Assembly: GCF_028623165.1 (NCBI RefSeq)
Contig: NZ_CP117772.1
Span: 124,001 to 188,000 of the forward strand
DNA: 64,000 nucleotides
From: Nostoc sp. UHCC 0926
GTDB lineage: Bacteria; Cyanobacteriota; Cyanobacteriia; Cyanobacteriales; Nostocaceae
Direction of reading: 5' to 3'
This document shows, piece after piece, positions 7,507-16,350 of the stretch (the stretch's first letter is position 1; every line of letters begins with the position of its first letter). The notes beneath the pieces are model-generated. The model saw only the letters and a list, made by a program, of their open reading frames with translations, had not been told where the DNA came from and did no database searches. The position numbers and the translations under genes were made by a program.

Positions 7507-8883
7507 TCACCTGTTCGGACAGCCGGGCATATTATCTCCAAGCAGCAACCGTGCTAGGCTAGGTAATGCTTCACCATAGGTGGGATGGATATGAACCGAT
7601 CGCTCTAACAACTGCCAGGTTGCTCCCGCTTCCATCAAATCCAGAAAAACATGCACCACTTCAGCCGTTTCATACCCTACCAGGGTGGCTCCCAAGATTT
7701 TGTCAGTATCGCTATCGATCACCATGCGGTAAAACCCCAAATCATGTCCCCACTCGATCGCACGAGCAATTTGGCTCATGGGTAAGGTAACAGCACGCGC
7801 GTTGATGCCGTGCTTCTGAGCCTGTTCTAACGTCATCCCCACTCGCCCAACCTGAGGTTCTGTGTAGATAGCATAGCCAAGGACGCGATCGCTCCGCGTC
7901 CGGTTTTCTCCACATAAAATTGCCTTCAAGCGGCGATAGTCCTCCCAGGACACATGTGTAAAGGCAGGCTGTTTGGCAGCATCTCCGATCGCATAGACTC
8001 CAGAACAGGTTGTGTGGAACTGGTCGTTAATTTTGATAAACCCCTGATCATCTAGCTCTATGCCACTCTTGGCTGCATTTAATGCATCTGTATTTGGTTT
8101 GCGTCCAATCACAACCAGCAACGCCTCCGCCTGGAGTTGCTCACCACTGCTCAATGTCAGCCTAAACACATCATTCTTGTGTGCAACCTGATTTACATTC
8201 ACCCCAAAGTGAAGCTCAATTCCATCCTGCTTTAATGCTTCTGCTAAGACCTTGCTGACATCAGTCTCTTCCCGATCAAGAACGCGATCGCCCCGCACAA
8301 TTAAGTGGGTCTGACTGCCCAAACGCGCCAGTCCCTGCCCCAGTTCTAATCCAATATAGCCAGCCCCAATTACGAGTAACCGGGGTGGTAATACTTTTAA
8401 GTCAAAGAAGTTGCGGTTGGTCAGGTAGGGAGTCCCTGCAAGACCCGGAATATCAGGAATCAGCGATGACGTGCCAGTGTTGACGATAACTATTGGAGCC
8501 TGAACGGTGACATCACCCCCTTTAACAGTACGTTCACCAACAAAGGAAGCTTCAGCGCAAACGATTTTGACACCTGCATCATCCAATCGCTTGTGAATAC
8601 CCTGGTTAAAGCTGTTACGGATTCCCCTGACTCGCTCCATGACGGCGGGAAAATCAACCTCAACTTCCGTGTGAATGCCTAATTTCTTTGCCTGACGAGC
8701 ACGCCCTGCTGCATGAGCTGCTGCCAAAAATGCTTTGGAAGGAGTGCAGCCATAATTGATGCAACTGCCGCCTAAAGCATCTCGTTCAAACAAGACCACT
8801 TTGCGACCCGATGAACCAAAATCAGCTGCTAGTGGAATGCCTCCTTGACCGCTCCCAATCAGAATGACGTCTACTGTTTCCAT
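7507..8883 (-). CDS. pyridine nucleotide-disulfide oxidoreductase (mercuric-reductase-like)
   Basis: A 458-residue group I flavin disulfide reductase. FAD motif GSGQGG at 11-16; redox-active disulfide GGSCINYGCTPSK with Cys41 and Cys46; NAD(P)H-binding VIGAGYIGLELGQG at 171-184; second FAD motif YAIGDAA; C-terminal catalytic HIHPTYGEALPSL near 431. It resembles mercuric reductase and soluble dihydrolipoamide dehydrogenase paralogs, but lacks the N-terminal heavy-metal domain and the C-terminal vicinal cysteine pair of MerA (only one Cys, in MPGCPNR). Mercury reduction is therefore not supported; a general disulfide or quinone reductase is safer. It is upstream of the monooxygenase on the same strand with a 106-bp gap. 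Confidence 0.85.
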   Translation of the reverse strand: METVDVILIGSGQGGIPLAADFGSSGRKVVLFERDALGGSCINYGCTPSKAFLAAAHAAGRARQAKKLGIHTEVEVDFPAVMERVRGIRNSFNQGIHKRLDDAGVKIVCAEASFVGERTVKGGDVTVQAPIVIVNTGTSSLIPDIPGLAGTPYLTNRNFFDLKVLPPRLLVIGAGYIGLELGQGLARLGSQTHLIVRGDRVLDREETDVSKVLAEALKQDGIELHFGVNVNQVAHKNDVFRLTLSSGEQLQAEALLVVIGRKPNTDALNAAKSGIELDDQGFIKINDQFHTTCSGVYAIGDAAKQPAFTHVSWEDYRRLKAILCGENRTRSDRVLGYAIYTEPQVGRVGMTLEQAQKHGINARAVTLPMSQIARAIEWGHDLGFYRMVIDSDTDKILGATLVGYETAEVVHVFLDLMEAGATWQLLERSVHIHPTYGEALPSLARLLLGDNMPGCPNR

Positions 8884-9262
8884 CAGTGCTAGACTCCTTG
8901 AGGATAGTTTGCTTTCATAACATTCTCACACTCCAAGTTAAAGATTTTTCACACATTATTGTATGTTTGATTTTTTTGGGATAATTAGAAGTCTTTTTAG
9001 AGCAATGATTGTCTATGAGGTTGAATAGACCCGTCCTAAAATTAAATTCCCGTAAATATAGGATATAAAATTTTGTTTTTCTAAATCCTAATATTTGCCA
9101 TATATAGCTTTGGCGCATTGTATAGCATAATAAATCGTGTTAACGCTCAAAATTTAAAAATCCTATTTTTTGTTTTTAAACTATCATCAACTATCCCAAA
9201 CCCTTATTGCTACGTTGAGCGAAGACATATAAGCACCCTTTAAAACCCTTGTACAGACTGGG
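8884..9262. other. AT-rich intergenic stretch
   Basis: Very AT-rich, probably holding the promoter of the minus-strand flavoprotein gene. An open frame of 67 codons on the minus strand shows no domain and is not called. No clear hairpin. Confidence 0.5.
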
Positions 9263-9450
9263 TTATAAATTTACGGACAAGTCTAATGTACCTTTGAAGC
9301 GGCGATCGCTCAGAGTTAGTTTGCAAATGCTGAAAGTACTCGCTGTGAAACGCGACCTGCGACTTTAATTAAATCGGCTGCTATTTTGCCGATCATAATT
9401 GTGGGTGCATTAGTATTTCCCGTGGTCAGTGAGTATTCACCGTTGGTTTT
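9263..9450 (-). pseudogene. C-terminal fragment of a GMC-type oxidoreductase
   Basis: The minus strand reads NGEYSLTTGNTNAPTIMIGK, then IAADLIKVAGRV, and ends at a TAA at 9263-9265. GNTNAPTIMIAEKAADLI is the conserved closing motif of glucose-methanol-choline oxidoreductases. The rest of the roughly 500-residue enzyme is not present; the fragment is interrupted upstream near the dispersed repeat at 9468. Confidence 0.55.
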
Positions 9451-9467
9451 AAAGGAATCTTAGAGCA

Positions 9468-9494
9468 ATGTCTACGACGGGCTACGCCTACGAC
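9468..9494. repeat. short dispersed repeat (atgtctacgacgggctacgc type)
   Basis: The copy ends four bases before the stop codon of the minus-strand glutathione-transferase gene and next to the GMC relic. It creates an ATG-led open frame on the + strand that I consider spurious. Confidence 0.7.
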
Positions 9495-9497
9495 TCG

Positions 9498-10724
9498 CTA
9501 CTTGATGACAAAGTTAGACGGGTCTTGATCTCGTCGATGCTTAGTGGGAATGGGGTCTGGCTGCCCATCACCTACAAGGGCTGCGGTTTTTTCAAGGGAT
9601 TCCCTCAATCGCTTGGCTGCGTAGATGGACATATCTCGGGGTACATTAATGCGATCGCGCAAATATCGCAGAGCAACATCAGATCCCGATGGAGGTACAC
9701 AGTCTTCATCGGTGATCATCTGTGTTAAAGCACAACGTAGGGCTTGATCAAACAATTTATCATCTAAGGGGTTGACTCGGATAATATTGAGGCGATGCTC
9801 GATAGTTCGTTGAAGAGCTTCCATGCGGGAGTTTTCGGGTTCTGGATAAGTAACATCTGGTAGCCCGAACCAAGGACCATTATCCACCCGCGCTTTATTC
9901 AGAAGCATCTGGGTTTCGCCGTTTTCCCAACAGCCCCCCATCTGGGGCGGCAAATCATGTACGTGGGTGTGAAAGTCGCTCTGGGTACCGCAGTAGGTAG
10001 GTCGGCTTTCCATTGCCGCAAACCATGCCCTCAAGCGAGGGTTTTCCTCACGCAGGGAGTAGCCCTTGTAGTAGTAAAGGCTTGCATTCATCCGTTCGAC
10101 ATAGGGCGTAAAAATGACATCGACGATGCCGAAGCTATCTAGAAAGTAAGGTCCTGGGGTGCGACTCAGAGCCGACTCGACCTTAGTCACCACTCCGATA
10201 AATTGTTCTCGGTTGCGTTGTTCTTGTCCAGAGTTCTCTGTTCTAGAGCACAGCCAAACGCACCAGGCTCTAAATAAAAGTCGTTCTAATTGACGTAGAG
10301 TCAGCACCATGCGGTCTTCCATCCCTTGGCTCAATGGATCAAAAACCTTTTCCAAAGCGAGCAAAATGTCATCGCTTTCCTTAATAATCCGTCCATCTAG
10401 CTCGATCGCTGGGAGCATTCCTGATGGGACCTTACGTTTGTACCAACTTTCTTTCTCCCCGTAGCAGAACATTGTCACTTTTTCAATGCGATAGGGGATC
10501 TGTTTTTCCTCTAGCCATAACCAAACTTTTTGACAGTAAGGACACCAGGCGTGGTTATCACGGTACAGCGTTACCCGCACATCAGATTCGGGCTGACCAA
10601 ACAAGCGCAACCGAGCTTTAGGATTGGTGAGACCATTAACGGTATCTATTTGATAGTCCGTGAGGGTTTCTAGTTCTTGCCAGCTTAAGGGTGCGGTAGT
10701 CATAGGGTGAGTTGCGTAGGGCAA
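9498..10724 (-). CDS. glutathione S-transferase family protein with CPYC motif
   Basis: A 408-residue protein, longer than a typical 200-230-residue glutathione transferase. Residues 50-130 form the thioredoxin-like domain (RVTLYRDNHAWCPYCQKVWL; Cys61 and Cys64; VPSGMLPAIELDGRIIKESD), and residues 140-260 the all-helical domain. The C-terminal 130 residues are an extra helical extension seen in plant-like and cyanobacterial members. CPYC indicates a glutaredoxin-like or omega/lambda-type thiol transferase rather than a Ser/Tyr type. ATG 10724 is used; ATG at 10703 (MTTAPLSWQ) is equally possible. Role in redox or detoxification is inferred from the family. Confidence 0.8.
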   Translation of the reverse strand: MPYATHPMTTAPLSWQELETLTDYQIDTVNGLTNPKARLRLFGQPESDVRVTLYRDNHAWCPYCQKVWLWLEEKQIPYRIEKVTMFCYGEKESWYKRKVPSGMLPAIELDGRIIKESDDILLALEKVFDPLSQGMEDRMVLTLRQLERLLFRAWCVWLCSRTENSGQEQRNREQFIGVVTKVESALSRTPGPYFLDSFGIVDVIFTPYVERMNASLYYYKGYSLREENPRLRAWFAAMESRPTYCGTQSDFHTHVHDLPPQMGGCWENGETQMLLNKARVDNGPWFGLPDVTYPEPENSRMEALQRTIEHRLNIIRVNPLDDKLFDQALRCALTQMITDEDCVPPSGSDVALRYLRDRINVPRDMSIYAAKRLRESLEKTAALVGDGQPDPIPTKHRRDQDPSNFVIK

Positions 10725-11039
10725 TTCTATACTCTACAATATTTTCATGGCGATCGCATCTCACACAGCAACAATCCACGATCGCAAATTGCTTTTTATA
10801 CCAATTAGACTTATCCGTAAATGATAAACGCTGATGATAAAAGGATTTCAGCGATTATATGGTCAGGTGCGATGCCTGCGGCGGGCTGCGCCTACGCTAG
10901 ACTAAGTATACGCAAGAATAGGACTTTGAGCATAACTTTTGGCTAAATTATTACTTTAAATCTAAAAATATCGGTAGAAATAAATTTTATTTCTTACCAA
11001 ACCTTTTAAGTATTAATGGTTAGCAAAACCAAACAATTA
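10725..11039. other. intergenic stretch with a dispersed repeat
   Basis: A copy of the dispersed repeat lies at 10869-10897 (gcgatgcctgcggcgggctg). Two HIP1-like sites occur near 10750 and 10780. No gene supported. Confidence 0.6.
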
Positions 11040-11440
11040 AGCCGTAGTCTTACCAACCCACAAACTGCCTTTAAAACTTGGCTATACTTGTGACGAGCTA
11101 AACGAAATTTTTCCCTGGCAACTCGAAATATTTTTACTTTACTTAATCATTTGTTCAACACCTATTCTTCTAGACGATAACTGCTGGTTTTCTTTTTTTT
11201 GTAATTCCGAAATCTCTTTTTTCCTCGGTTTTTTGTAAGGTGTGGTGATTGTTGACTCTCCTATATAAGCTTGATCTCCAATAAATTTTTGTTCAGAATC
11301 AAATTTAACTCGTGTTTCTCGGAATAAGTTAATATCGCTTGTTTTTCCTAATTATCCAATATAAATATCAACAATATCTTCTCCATTCGGCAACACAATA
11401 GAGGAATTGTCTATATTATAAATGGTTCATTTGCCGCATA
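11040..11440 (-). pseudogene. IS5-family transposase relic
   Basis: On the minus strand from about 11420: SSIVLPNGEDIVDIYIG, stop, LGKTSDINLFRETRVKF, DSEQKFIGDQAYIGESTITT, PYKKPRKKEISELQKKK. After further breaks comes KIFRVAREKFRLARHKYSQV, LKAVCGLVRLRL. This is the order found in IS5-type DDE transposases of cyanobacteria (DINxFR, FxGDxAY, IKxFRxxxxKFR). Stops and a frame change show it is dead. Confidence 0.65.
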
Positions 11441-11679
11441 AAATAGGAATTTTGGATAGCGATTAAAGAAGCGATGTCTGACGACAAGCCGCTTTATGTC
11501 TACGTATCCACTAAAAAGAGAATTAATGCGGCACCGACATCAGCTTAACAAGTCATTTGAACTAACATATGAAGGCACAGCTGAACTCAAACGTGCTGAT
11601 CAGGTTCATCAGTGGAAAGAGCTATCGCTATTTCAAGTTTAAAACTCACATTGTTACAACCAGCGATTCTCTTTCGTCT
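11441..11679. other. intergenic stretch with one tiny open frame
   Basis: A 38-codon frame at 11526-11642 (ending VHQWKELSLFQV) has no recognisable domain; it could be a transposase tail. Nothing else supported. Confidence 0.35.
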
Positions 11680-11960
11680 TATACCAATTCGCTATGAAGA
11701 TGCACTTAATTTTTATTAAACGAACCGCCCTTCGGGTGACGCTCGTTGCGCTAAAGTGTCTCCCTTTGGGAGAAGACTCGCTCTAAGCGAAGCCATGCCG
11801 CAGGCTTTACGCTGCGCTAACACCAGTCGCCTACGGCGGGAAACCCGCCTACAGCGCTGGTTCACCAAGTACGCCAAATACGCCAAGGAAGAAGGAATAA
11901 TCATTAAGTGCAAGTTTAGGGAGAATTGGTATAAGTGCAACTTCATAGAAAATTGGTATA
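11680..11960. mobile_element. 281-bp non-autonomous element with IS630-type ends
   Basis: Ends are tataccaattcgctatgaag at 11680 and, inverted, cttcatagaaaattggtata at 11941-11960 (only the two positions after aatt differ over the outer 20 bases). The same terminal sequence closes IS630-family relics at about 19665-19685 and 24437-24455. The interior is dense in small palindromic repeats (gccttacggc-like motifs at 11710-11860). No transposase is encoded, so it would depend on a related IS630 transposase. Confidence 0.65.
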
Positions 11961-12081
11961 AGATGCGAGGCGCATCGAATGCTAAGGCAAAACGCGAATT
12001 AAATTTTCAGCCTCGACCCTTGGAATGGATGGTTAACACCGCCGTGGCTCATGCTAGTTAACAATTTAAGGGAGAAGAAAT

Positions 12082-12489
12082 ATGAAGATTGCTCAATATG
12101 GAACAATAATCGTGGTAATCCATACGATCATCAACGGACTGCATGGTTTAGCACATGTGGAAATCCCAGTTTCCCTCTCTCTGGTTCAGAGTTTGTTTGT
12201 GGGTATTGTGATTTTTCCGATTCCCATGATTGCAGCCGTTTTACTTTGGACACAGTTCTACCGCATTGGTAGCTGGCTCTTGCTCAGTTCAATAGCAGCA
12301 TCGCTCTTTTTTGGAATCTACAATCATTTGCTCGTGATTAGTCCCGATCATCTATCTCAAGTTTCCTTTGCAGGTTGGGGTCTGCTTTTCCAAATTACAG
12401 CCATCCTGATATTAATTGTGGATGGATTCGGCTGTTGGATTGGCATCTGGGCATTGAAAACGATTCAGCAACCACAGGAGGTCTTATGA
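12082..12489 (+). CDS. small four-helix membrane protein
   Basis: A 135-residue protein with four hydrophobic stretches: about 7-26, 33-56, 63-84 and 95-127. Start ATG 12082 follows a good ribosome site (gggagaagaa). The N-terminal YGTIIVVIHTIINGLHGLAH contains two histidines that could bind metal or haem, but no motif proves this. It precedes the catalase-related gene by 160 bp on the same strand and may be co-expressed with it. Family not recognised. Confidence 0.7.
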   Translation: MKIAQYGTIIVVIHTIINGLHGLAHVEIPVSLSLVQSLFVGIVIFPIPMIAAVLLWTQFYRIGSWLLLSSIAASLFFGIYNHLLVISPDHLSQVSFAGWGLLFQITAILILIVDGFGCWIGIWALKTIQQPQEVL

Positions 12490-12648
12490 ATTCGTAAACA
12501 TCATCGTTTGCATAGATTACAACATTGAGAGGAGTAGCGCTATGAACCAGTAGCCAACAAGCGGTTAGGATTTCTAAAAACCCATCTGTAACATTCATTT
12601 TCTCAGTCTTAAAACATTCACACTGTCTTGCTATAAGGAGAAAGAACC

Positions 12649-13707
12649 ATGAGCCAATCTAATCTATCCACTGCTGCTACCCAAGAAACGACTACCAATA
12701 CCATCTTGGACACTGCTGCTCAAGAAGCGGCTACTGATACCATCGTGGATATTGATCTTAACGTTCAAGCCCAGAAGGGTCCAGACTTGCGAAAAGACCA
12801 TCCTAAAAGTCACGGCTTGGTTTGGGGAGAGTTCAAAGTTGAGGAAAATATTCCTGAATTGTTGAAGGTGGGTATCTTTGCCCAGTCCAAAACCTACCCA
12901 CTTTGGATGAGGCTCTCCAATGCTTCCTCAGTAGAGAAGCGCGGTCAGCTCAAGTCGGATCTTGATCCCGATGTTCGGGCACTTGCTATCAAACTCTTAC
13001 AGGTAGAGGGTGAAAAAGTGCTGGATGATGAGCAGGAAACCCAAGACTTTTTGATGATTAATTATCCGGTCTTCTTTGTCCATGATGCCCAAGGGTTTGC
13101 CAACCTGACGAAAGCAAGCGTTGGTCAGGCAAATGAAGAAGAGCTGCGATCGCTAAAATCCACGTTTGAAGTCCTCAAAGCGGTTACGAGCAAACAAGTT
13201 GCAAATCCGCTGCTGATCCAATATTGGAGTACCACTCCCTATAAACTTGGCTCTCAGTCCATCAAGTTTTCTGTAAAACCTCATCAGCAAGATATTCCCG
13301 GTTCAATCCCCACTTCCGAAACTTACCTGCGTGAGGCAGTCGTCAAATATCTGTCGGAAGAGGGCAAAGATGCAACCTTTGACTTCTTGGTGCAACTCTA
13401 TGTCAACGACGAGAAAACTCCAATTGAAGATCCAATGCAGGAGTGGGAAGAGAAGGACTCACCATTTATCAAGCTTGCAACCATCACAGTTCCAGCTCAG
13501 AAATTTGACTTCGAGGAGCGGAAGCGACTGGATGAGGGTCTATCGTTCATGGCTTGGCATACCCTCCCCGAACACGCACCCTTGGGTAGTGTCAATTTAG
13601 CTCGCAAAAAAGTTTATCAAGAGATAGTAAAGGCTCGACGGAGTAACATACAGCACCGCGTTGAAGAGCCGCAAGCATATAGTTCAGTTTTAGACGATCC
13701 TGAATAA
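12649..13707 (+). CDS. catalase-related haem protein
   Basis: A 352-residue protein of the short catalase-like superfamily (catalase-related peroxidases, coral allene oxide synthase relatives). Seen: a possible distal histidine in PKSHGLVWGEF (His55), the beta-barrel segments YPLWMRLSNASS and DVRALAIKLL, TQDFLMINYPVFFVHDAQGF, and a proximal RKKVY (Arg319, Tyr323) matching the RxxxY haem ligand. Residues 8-34 are a low-complexity duplication (ATQETTTNTILDTAAQ, then AATDTIVD). Strong ribosome site aaggagaaag before ATG. Peroxide or fatty-acid-hydroperoxide chemistry is likely; classical catalase activity is uncertain because the canonical tetrameric-catalase helices are lacking. Confidence 0.8.
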   Translation: MSQSNLSTAATQETTTNTILDTAAQEAATDTIVDIDLNVQAQKGPDLRKDHPKSHGLVWGEFKVEENIPELLKVGIFAQSKTYPLWMRLSNASSVEKRGQLKSDLDPDVRALAIKLLQVEGEKVLDDEQETQDFLMINYPVFFVHDAQGFANLTKASVGQANEEELRSLKSTFEVLKAVTSKQVANPLLIQYWSTTPYKLGSQSIKFSVKPHQQDIPGSIPTSETYLREAVVKYLSEEGKDATFDFLVQLYVNDEKTPIEDPMQEWEEKDSPFIKLATITVPAQKFDFEERKRLDEGLSFMAWHTLPEHAPLGSVNLARKKVYQEIVKARRSNIQHRVEEPQAYSSVLDDPE

Positions 13708-13714
13708 TCTTGCT

Positions 13715-13753
13715 TGCCAACTACTTCCACCAATTGTTGGTGGAAGTAGTTGG
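13715..13753 (+). terminator. long perfect hairpin after the catalase-related gene
   Basis: Arms of 18 bp (core ccaactacttccaccaa) around a 3-base loop, beginning 8 bases after the stop codon. No T-tract follows, so it may be an mRNA-stabilising or factor-assisted terminator rather than a classical intrinsic one. Confidence 0.6.
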
Positions 13754-14358
13754 CAATATCTAGAACACTAAGGATTGCTCTTTCTAGCTAATTGCTTGGC
13801 GTTAACGCAAGCCCCTTGACAATAATCATAATCTATGCATTGTAGCGTTCCGAATCAGTGCCAGCTCGACGAGATCGAGTGGTAGCGATGTCTACGACGG
13901 GCTACGCCTACGCATTTTTGAAGGTGACGAACTTGATGGCTTTGCCTAAAAGCTTGATACACCCAATAATTTCTCTGAGGGTGCTATTGGATAACATTTT
14001 ACAGATTAGCATTGCTGGAGTAGCCAAGTACAGGAGAAACAGCAATGGACAAATATATTCTGATCAATTGTGAACTTTCACAACGAGTAGGTTAGATTGT
14101 CGCAGCAAAATTTGCCGCGATGCTAACAATAAAAGAGCTGAAGTAGTCTTACATTGCAATAATTGCATTGTCTTTATTTTTAAACTTTCGCTTTGATGGA
14201 GATACTGGAGGTGCGACAACCTAGCATTATCTACCATCTGAATGGTAACATCTACAGCGTGATGACGCTTGAGATTGTCACATGGCTCTATCCAGTCCTT
14301 TACAGGATGTAGAATCTTTGAAAAGCATTCAGCAGATTTGCAAGGAGATATCTTTGTC
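13754..14358. other. intergenic region with a dispersed repeat
   Basis: Dispersed repeat copy at 13885-13914 (gcgatgtctacgacgggcta). Open frames on both strands here (71 and 114 codons) show no domain and contain repeat sequence. The promoter of the lipoprotein gene probably lies near 14200-14340. Confidence 0.5.
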
Positions 14359-14979
14359 ATGATGAAATTTTCTTTATGTATCTGGTTAAAACAGCACCGG
14401 ATGGCCATTGGAGGAGTGTTGCTTCCAATCGCTATAACAGCCTGTAATGCCTCTTTTAAATCACAGCCACTTTCTGCAAATACCCCACCCGTTGCAAGGC
14501 TGTTGATTGCATCCAGCCCGACACTGCCGCCAACATCTCCTATTCAAAGCACCTCCAGTCCGATGGCACCATTAGTTTCTCCTACACAAAGTGCTGCTGG
14601 TACTGAGCCGCTTCAGCAGGAAGCAGTCCAAGTCATTCGTGACTATTACAGCGCGATCGCCCGTCATGACTACAAACAAGCTTATTCAGCTTGGGAAGGA
14701 AATGGCGCTGCTAGCAAGCAATCGTTTGAGCAATTCAAGCAGGGTTTTGCCAACACCACATCCGTTGCTGTAGAAGTTGGAAAACCCGGTAGACCAGACC
14801 CAGGTGCAGGCTCAATCTACATTGAGATTCCGGTTACTGTTACTGCGATCGCCACCAATGGAACCCCGCAGCGATTTCGTGGCAGCTATGTGCTGCGACG
14901 AGTCAATGATGTTCCTGGCTCCACTCCAGAGCAGCGTAGATGGCATCTCTACTCGGCGAAAATTACTCCAGTCAAGTAG
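14359..14979 (+). CDS. predicted lipoprotein, secreted, unknown function
   Basis: A 206-residue protein using ATG 14359, preceded by aaggagata. The N-terminal MMKFSLCIWLKQHRMAIGGV and LLPIAITAC give a lipobox-like cysteine. Then comes a Pro/Ser/Thr-rich linker (residues about 35-80) and a compact C-terminal domain (about 85-206) beginning EAVQVIRDYYSAIARHDYKQ, AYSAWEGNG. That pattern, a DYYSAIxxxDYxxAYxxW helix then a beta sheet, fits an NTF2-like domain common in bacterial envelope lipoproteins. Substrate unknown. No operon partners on the same strand. Confidence 0.7.
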   Translation: MMKFSLCIWLKQHRMAIGGVLLPIAITACNASFKSQPLSANTPPVARLLIASSPTLPPTSPIQSTSSPMAPLVSPTQSAAGTEPLQQEAVQVIRDYYSAIARHDYKQAYSAWEGNGAASKQSFEQFKQGFANTTSVAVEVGKPGRPDPGAGSIYIEIPVTVTAIATNGTPQRFRGSYVLRRVNDVPGSTPEQRRWHLYSAKITPVK

Positions 14980-15457
14980 CCTGCGGCAAAATGCTGTTTT
15001 CCCAAGATTCCAAACTAGAAGCAGTGTTGCTTCAACGTAAAGAAAATACAAAAACAGTAACGCGAAAAACTTGGCATCAGCGCTCATTGTTACCACATTC
15101 ATCCTGAGCGAAACTGACTTTCAAAGGAGAAAGCTTATTTACATTAATGGGTTTATTAGATACTCATAGACGCGATTTGCCGACTCTAGGAAAAGTCGTT
15201 GTGTAGCATTTTCCTTTAACAACTATGAGCTAGCTGATATAAATTTTTGATAAAGCTAATAGGTATATGTTGCAAGAAAACCCTTCGGCTTCTCTACGAG
15301 ACGCTACGCGAACGCTCAGAGTAAAAGATTTGAGTCTTGGGAACCAGAACTCCTACCCTTGGAGGAAATGTCAGACCAATAGAACTACGAAGTCCTGGAG
15401 GCTGTTCCCGATGAATTGGGAAGCTCCGTCCGTCTATAGGTTGGAGTAGTTCACCCT
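14980..15457. other. intergenic region, possible IS200/IS605 remnant
   Basis: At 15403-15450 the text cgatgaattgggaagctccg, then tccgtctataggttggagta, resembles the 3' end structure of IS200/IS605-type elements in cyanobacteria (from memory). A copy of the tacgagacgctacgcgaacg repeat sits at 15296-15315. No intact gene. The remnant ends just before the ABC permease start, suggesting the rest of that operon was removed. Confidence 0.4.
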
Positions 15458-16342
15458 ATGAGTTCAACTCCACAACAAGTTCCAACAACTCCCCAACAAA
15501 CAGAGAAAAGCAGGTTTTCTCTAAAAAAAATCCTGCTGCTAATAGCAATTGCCTTAGTAATGTTATTCAGCCTAGCGCCAGCCCTATGGCAATTGCTGAC
15601 CTCGTTTAAAGTTAACGAAGATATTGCCGCCGTTCCCACTGTCTATTTACCCACGCGATTCACTTTTAGTCACTACATTGAGTTATTCACCCGTCGTCCA
15701 TTTTGGCGTTACATCTTCAACAGTGCCTTTGTGTCGATTACTTCTACAGCTTTAGCTTTAGCGATCGGTGCACCGGCTGCCTATGCGCTGGCACGGTTAC
15801 GCCCTTGGGGTGAAGGAGTTATCCTCGCTAGCGTTCTGATAGTGACTTTATTTCCTGGAATTCTGTTATTCCTGGGACTGTTAGAAATTATCCAAGCGCT
15901 CAGACTGGGCAACAACTATCTAGCGCTGATTATACCCTACACTGCCATCAATTTGCCCCTGACAATTCTAGTACTCAGAAGCTTTTTCCAACAATTACCT
16001 AAAGACTTAGAAGATTCTGCTAGGGTCGATGGCTACAACACCTTTCAACTACTATGGCAAATCGTGCTGCCCATGACCCTTCCCGCCTTAGTGACTACTG
16101 GAATTCTCACCTTTATTTTTGCCTGGAACGAGTTTATCTTCGCGCTAACGTTTATGACCCGTGAAGAGATGAAGACGATTCCTGTTGCTGCTGCTCAGTT
16201 GGGTGGTGCGACAGTATTTGAAATTCCTTACGGTTCCATCGCCGCTGCTACTGTTGTAGGGACGTTACCCCTGGTTTTACTAGTTTTGTTTTTCCAGCGC
16301 CGGATTGTCCAAGGTCTTACCGCTGGTGCTGTCAAAGGATAA
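15458..16342 (+). CDS. carbohydrate ABC transporter permease (MalG/GgtD type)
   Basis: A 294-residue inner-membrane permease. Six hydrophobic helices are visible (about 24-47, 86-112, 120-143, 154-176, 208-230, 258-281). The cytoplasmic EAA loop reads LEDSARVDGYNTFQLLWQIV followed by LPMTLPAL (about 184-211), matching MalG-family permeases that import sugars or glucosylglycerol. It couples to the ATPase 8 bp downstream. The usual partner permease and substrate-binding protein are not upstream; an element remnant is there instead. No clear ribosome site precedes ATG 15458. Confidence 0.85.
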   Translation: MSSTPQQVPTTPQQTEKSRFSLKKILLLIAIALVMLFSLAPALWQLLTSFKVNEDIAAVPTVYLPTRFTFSHYIELFTRRPFWRYIFNSAFVSITSTALALAIGAPAAYALARLRPWGEGVILASVLIVTLFPGILLFLGLLEIIQALRLGNNYLALIIPYTAINLPLTILVLRSFFQQLPKDLEDSARVDGYNTFQLLWQIVLPMTLPALVTTGILTFIFAWNEFIFALTFMTREEMKTIPVAAAQLGGATVFEIPYGSIAAATVVGTLPLVLLVLFFQRRIVQGLTAGAVKG

Positions 16343-16350
16343 AAAGAAAA

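Noticed and set aside
7507..8883. Mercuric reductase merA
   Set aside because: Lacks the N-terminal metal-binding domain and the C-terminal cysteine pair, and no mer genes are adjacent.
9468..9728. 86-codon + frame starting in the dispersed repeat
   Set aside because: Antisense to the well-supported glutathione transferase; its start is repeat sequence.
13858..14073. 71-codon + frame with the repeat-derived MSTTGYAYA start
   Set aside because: The start comes from a dispersed repeat and nothing downstream looks like a protein family.
14064..14408. 114-codon minus-strand frame
   Set aside because: Overlaps the lipoprotein leader and has no recognisable domain; the + strand gene has a better start and signal.
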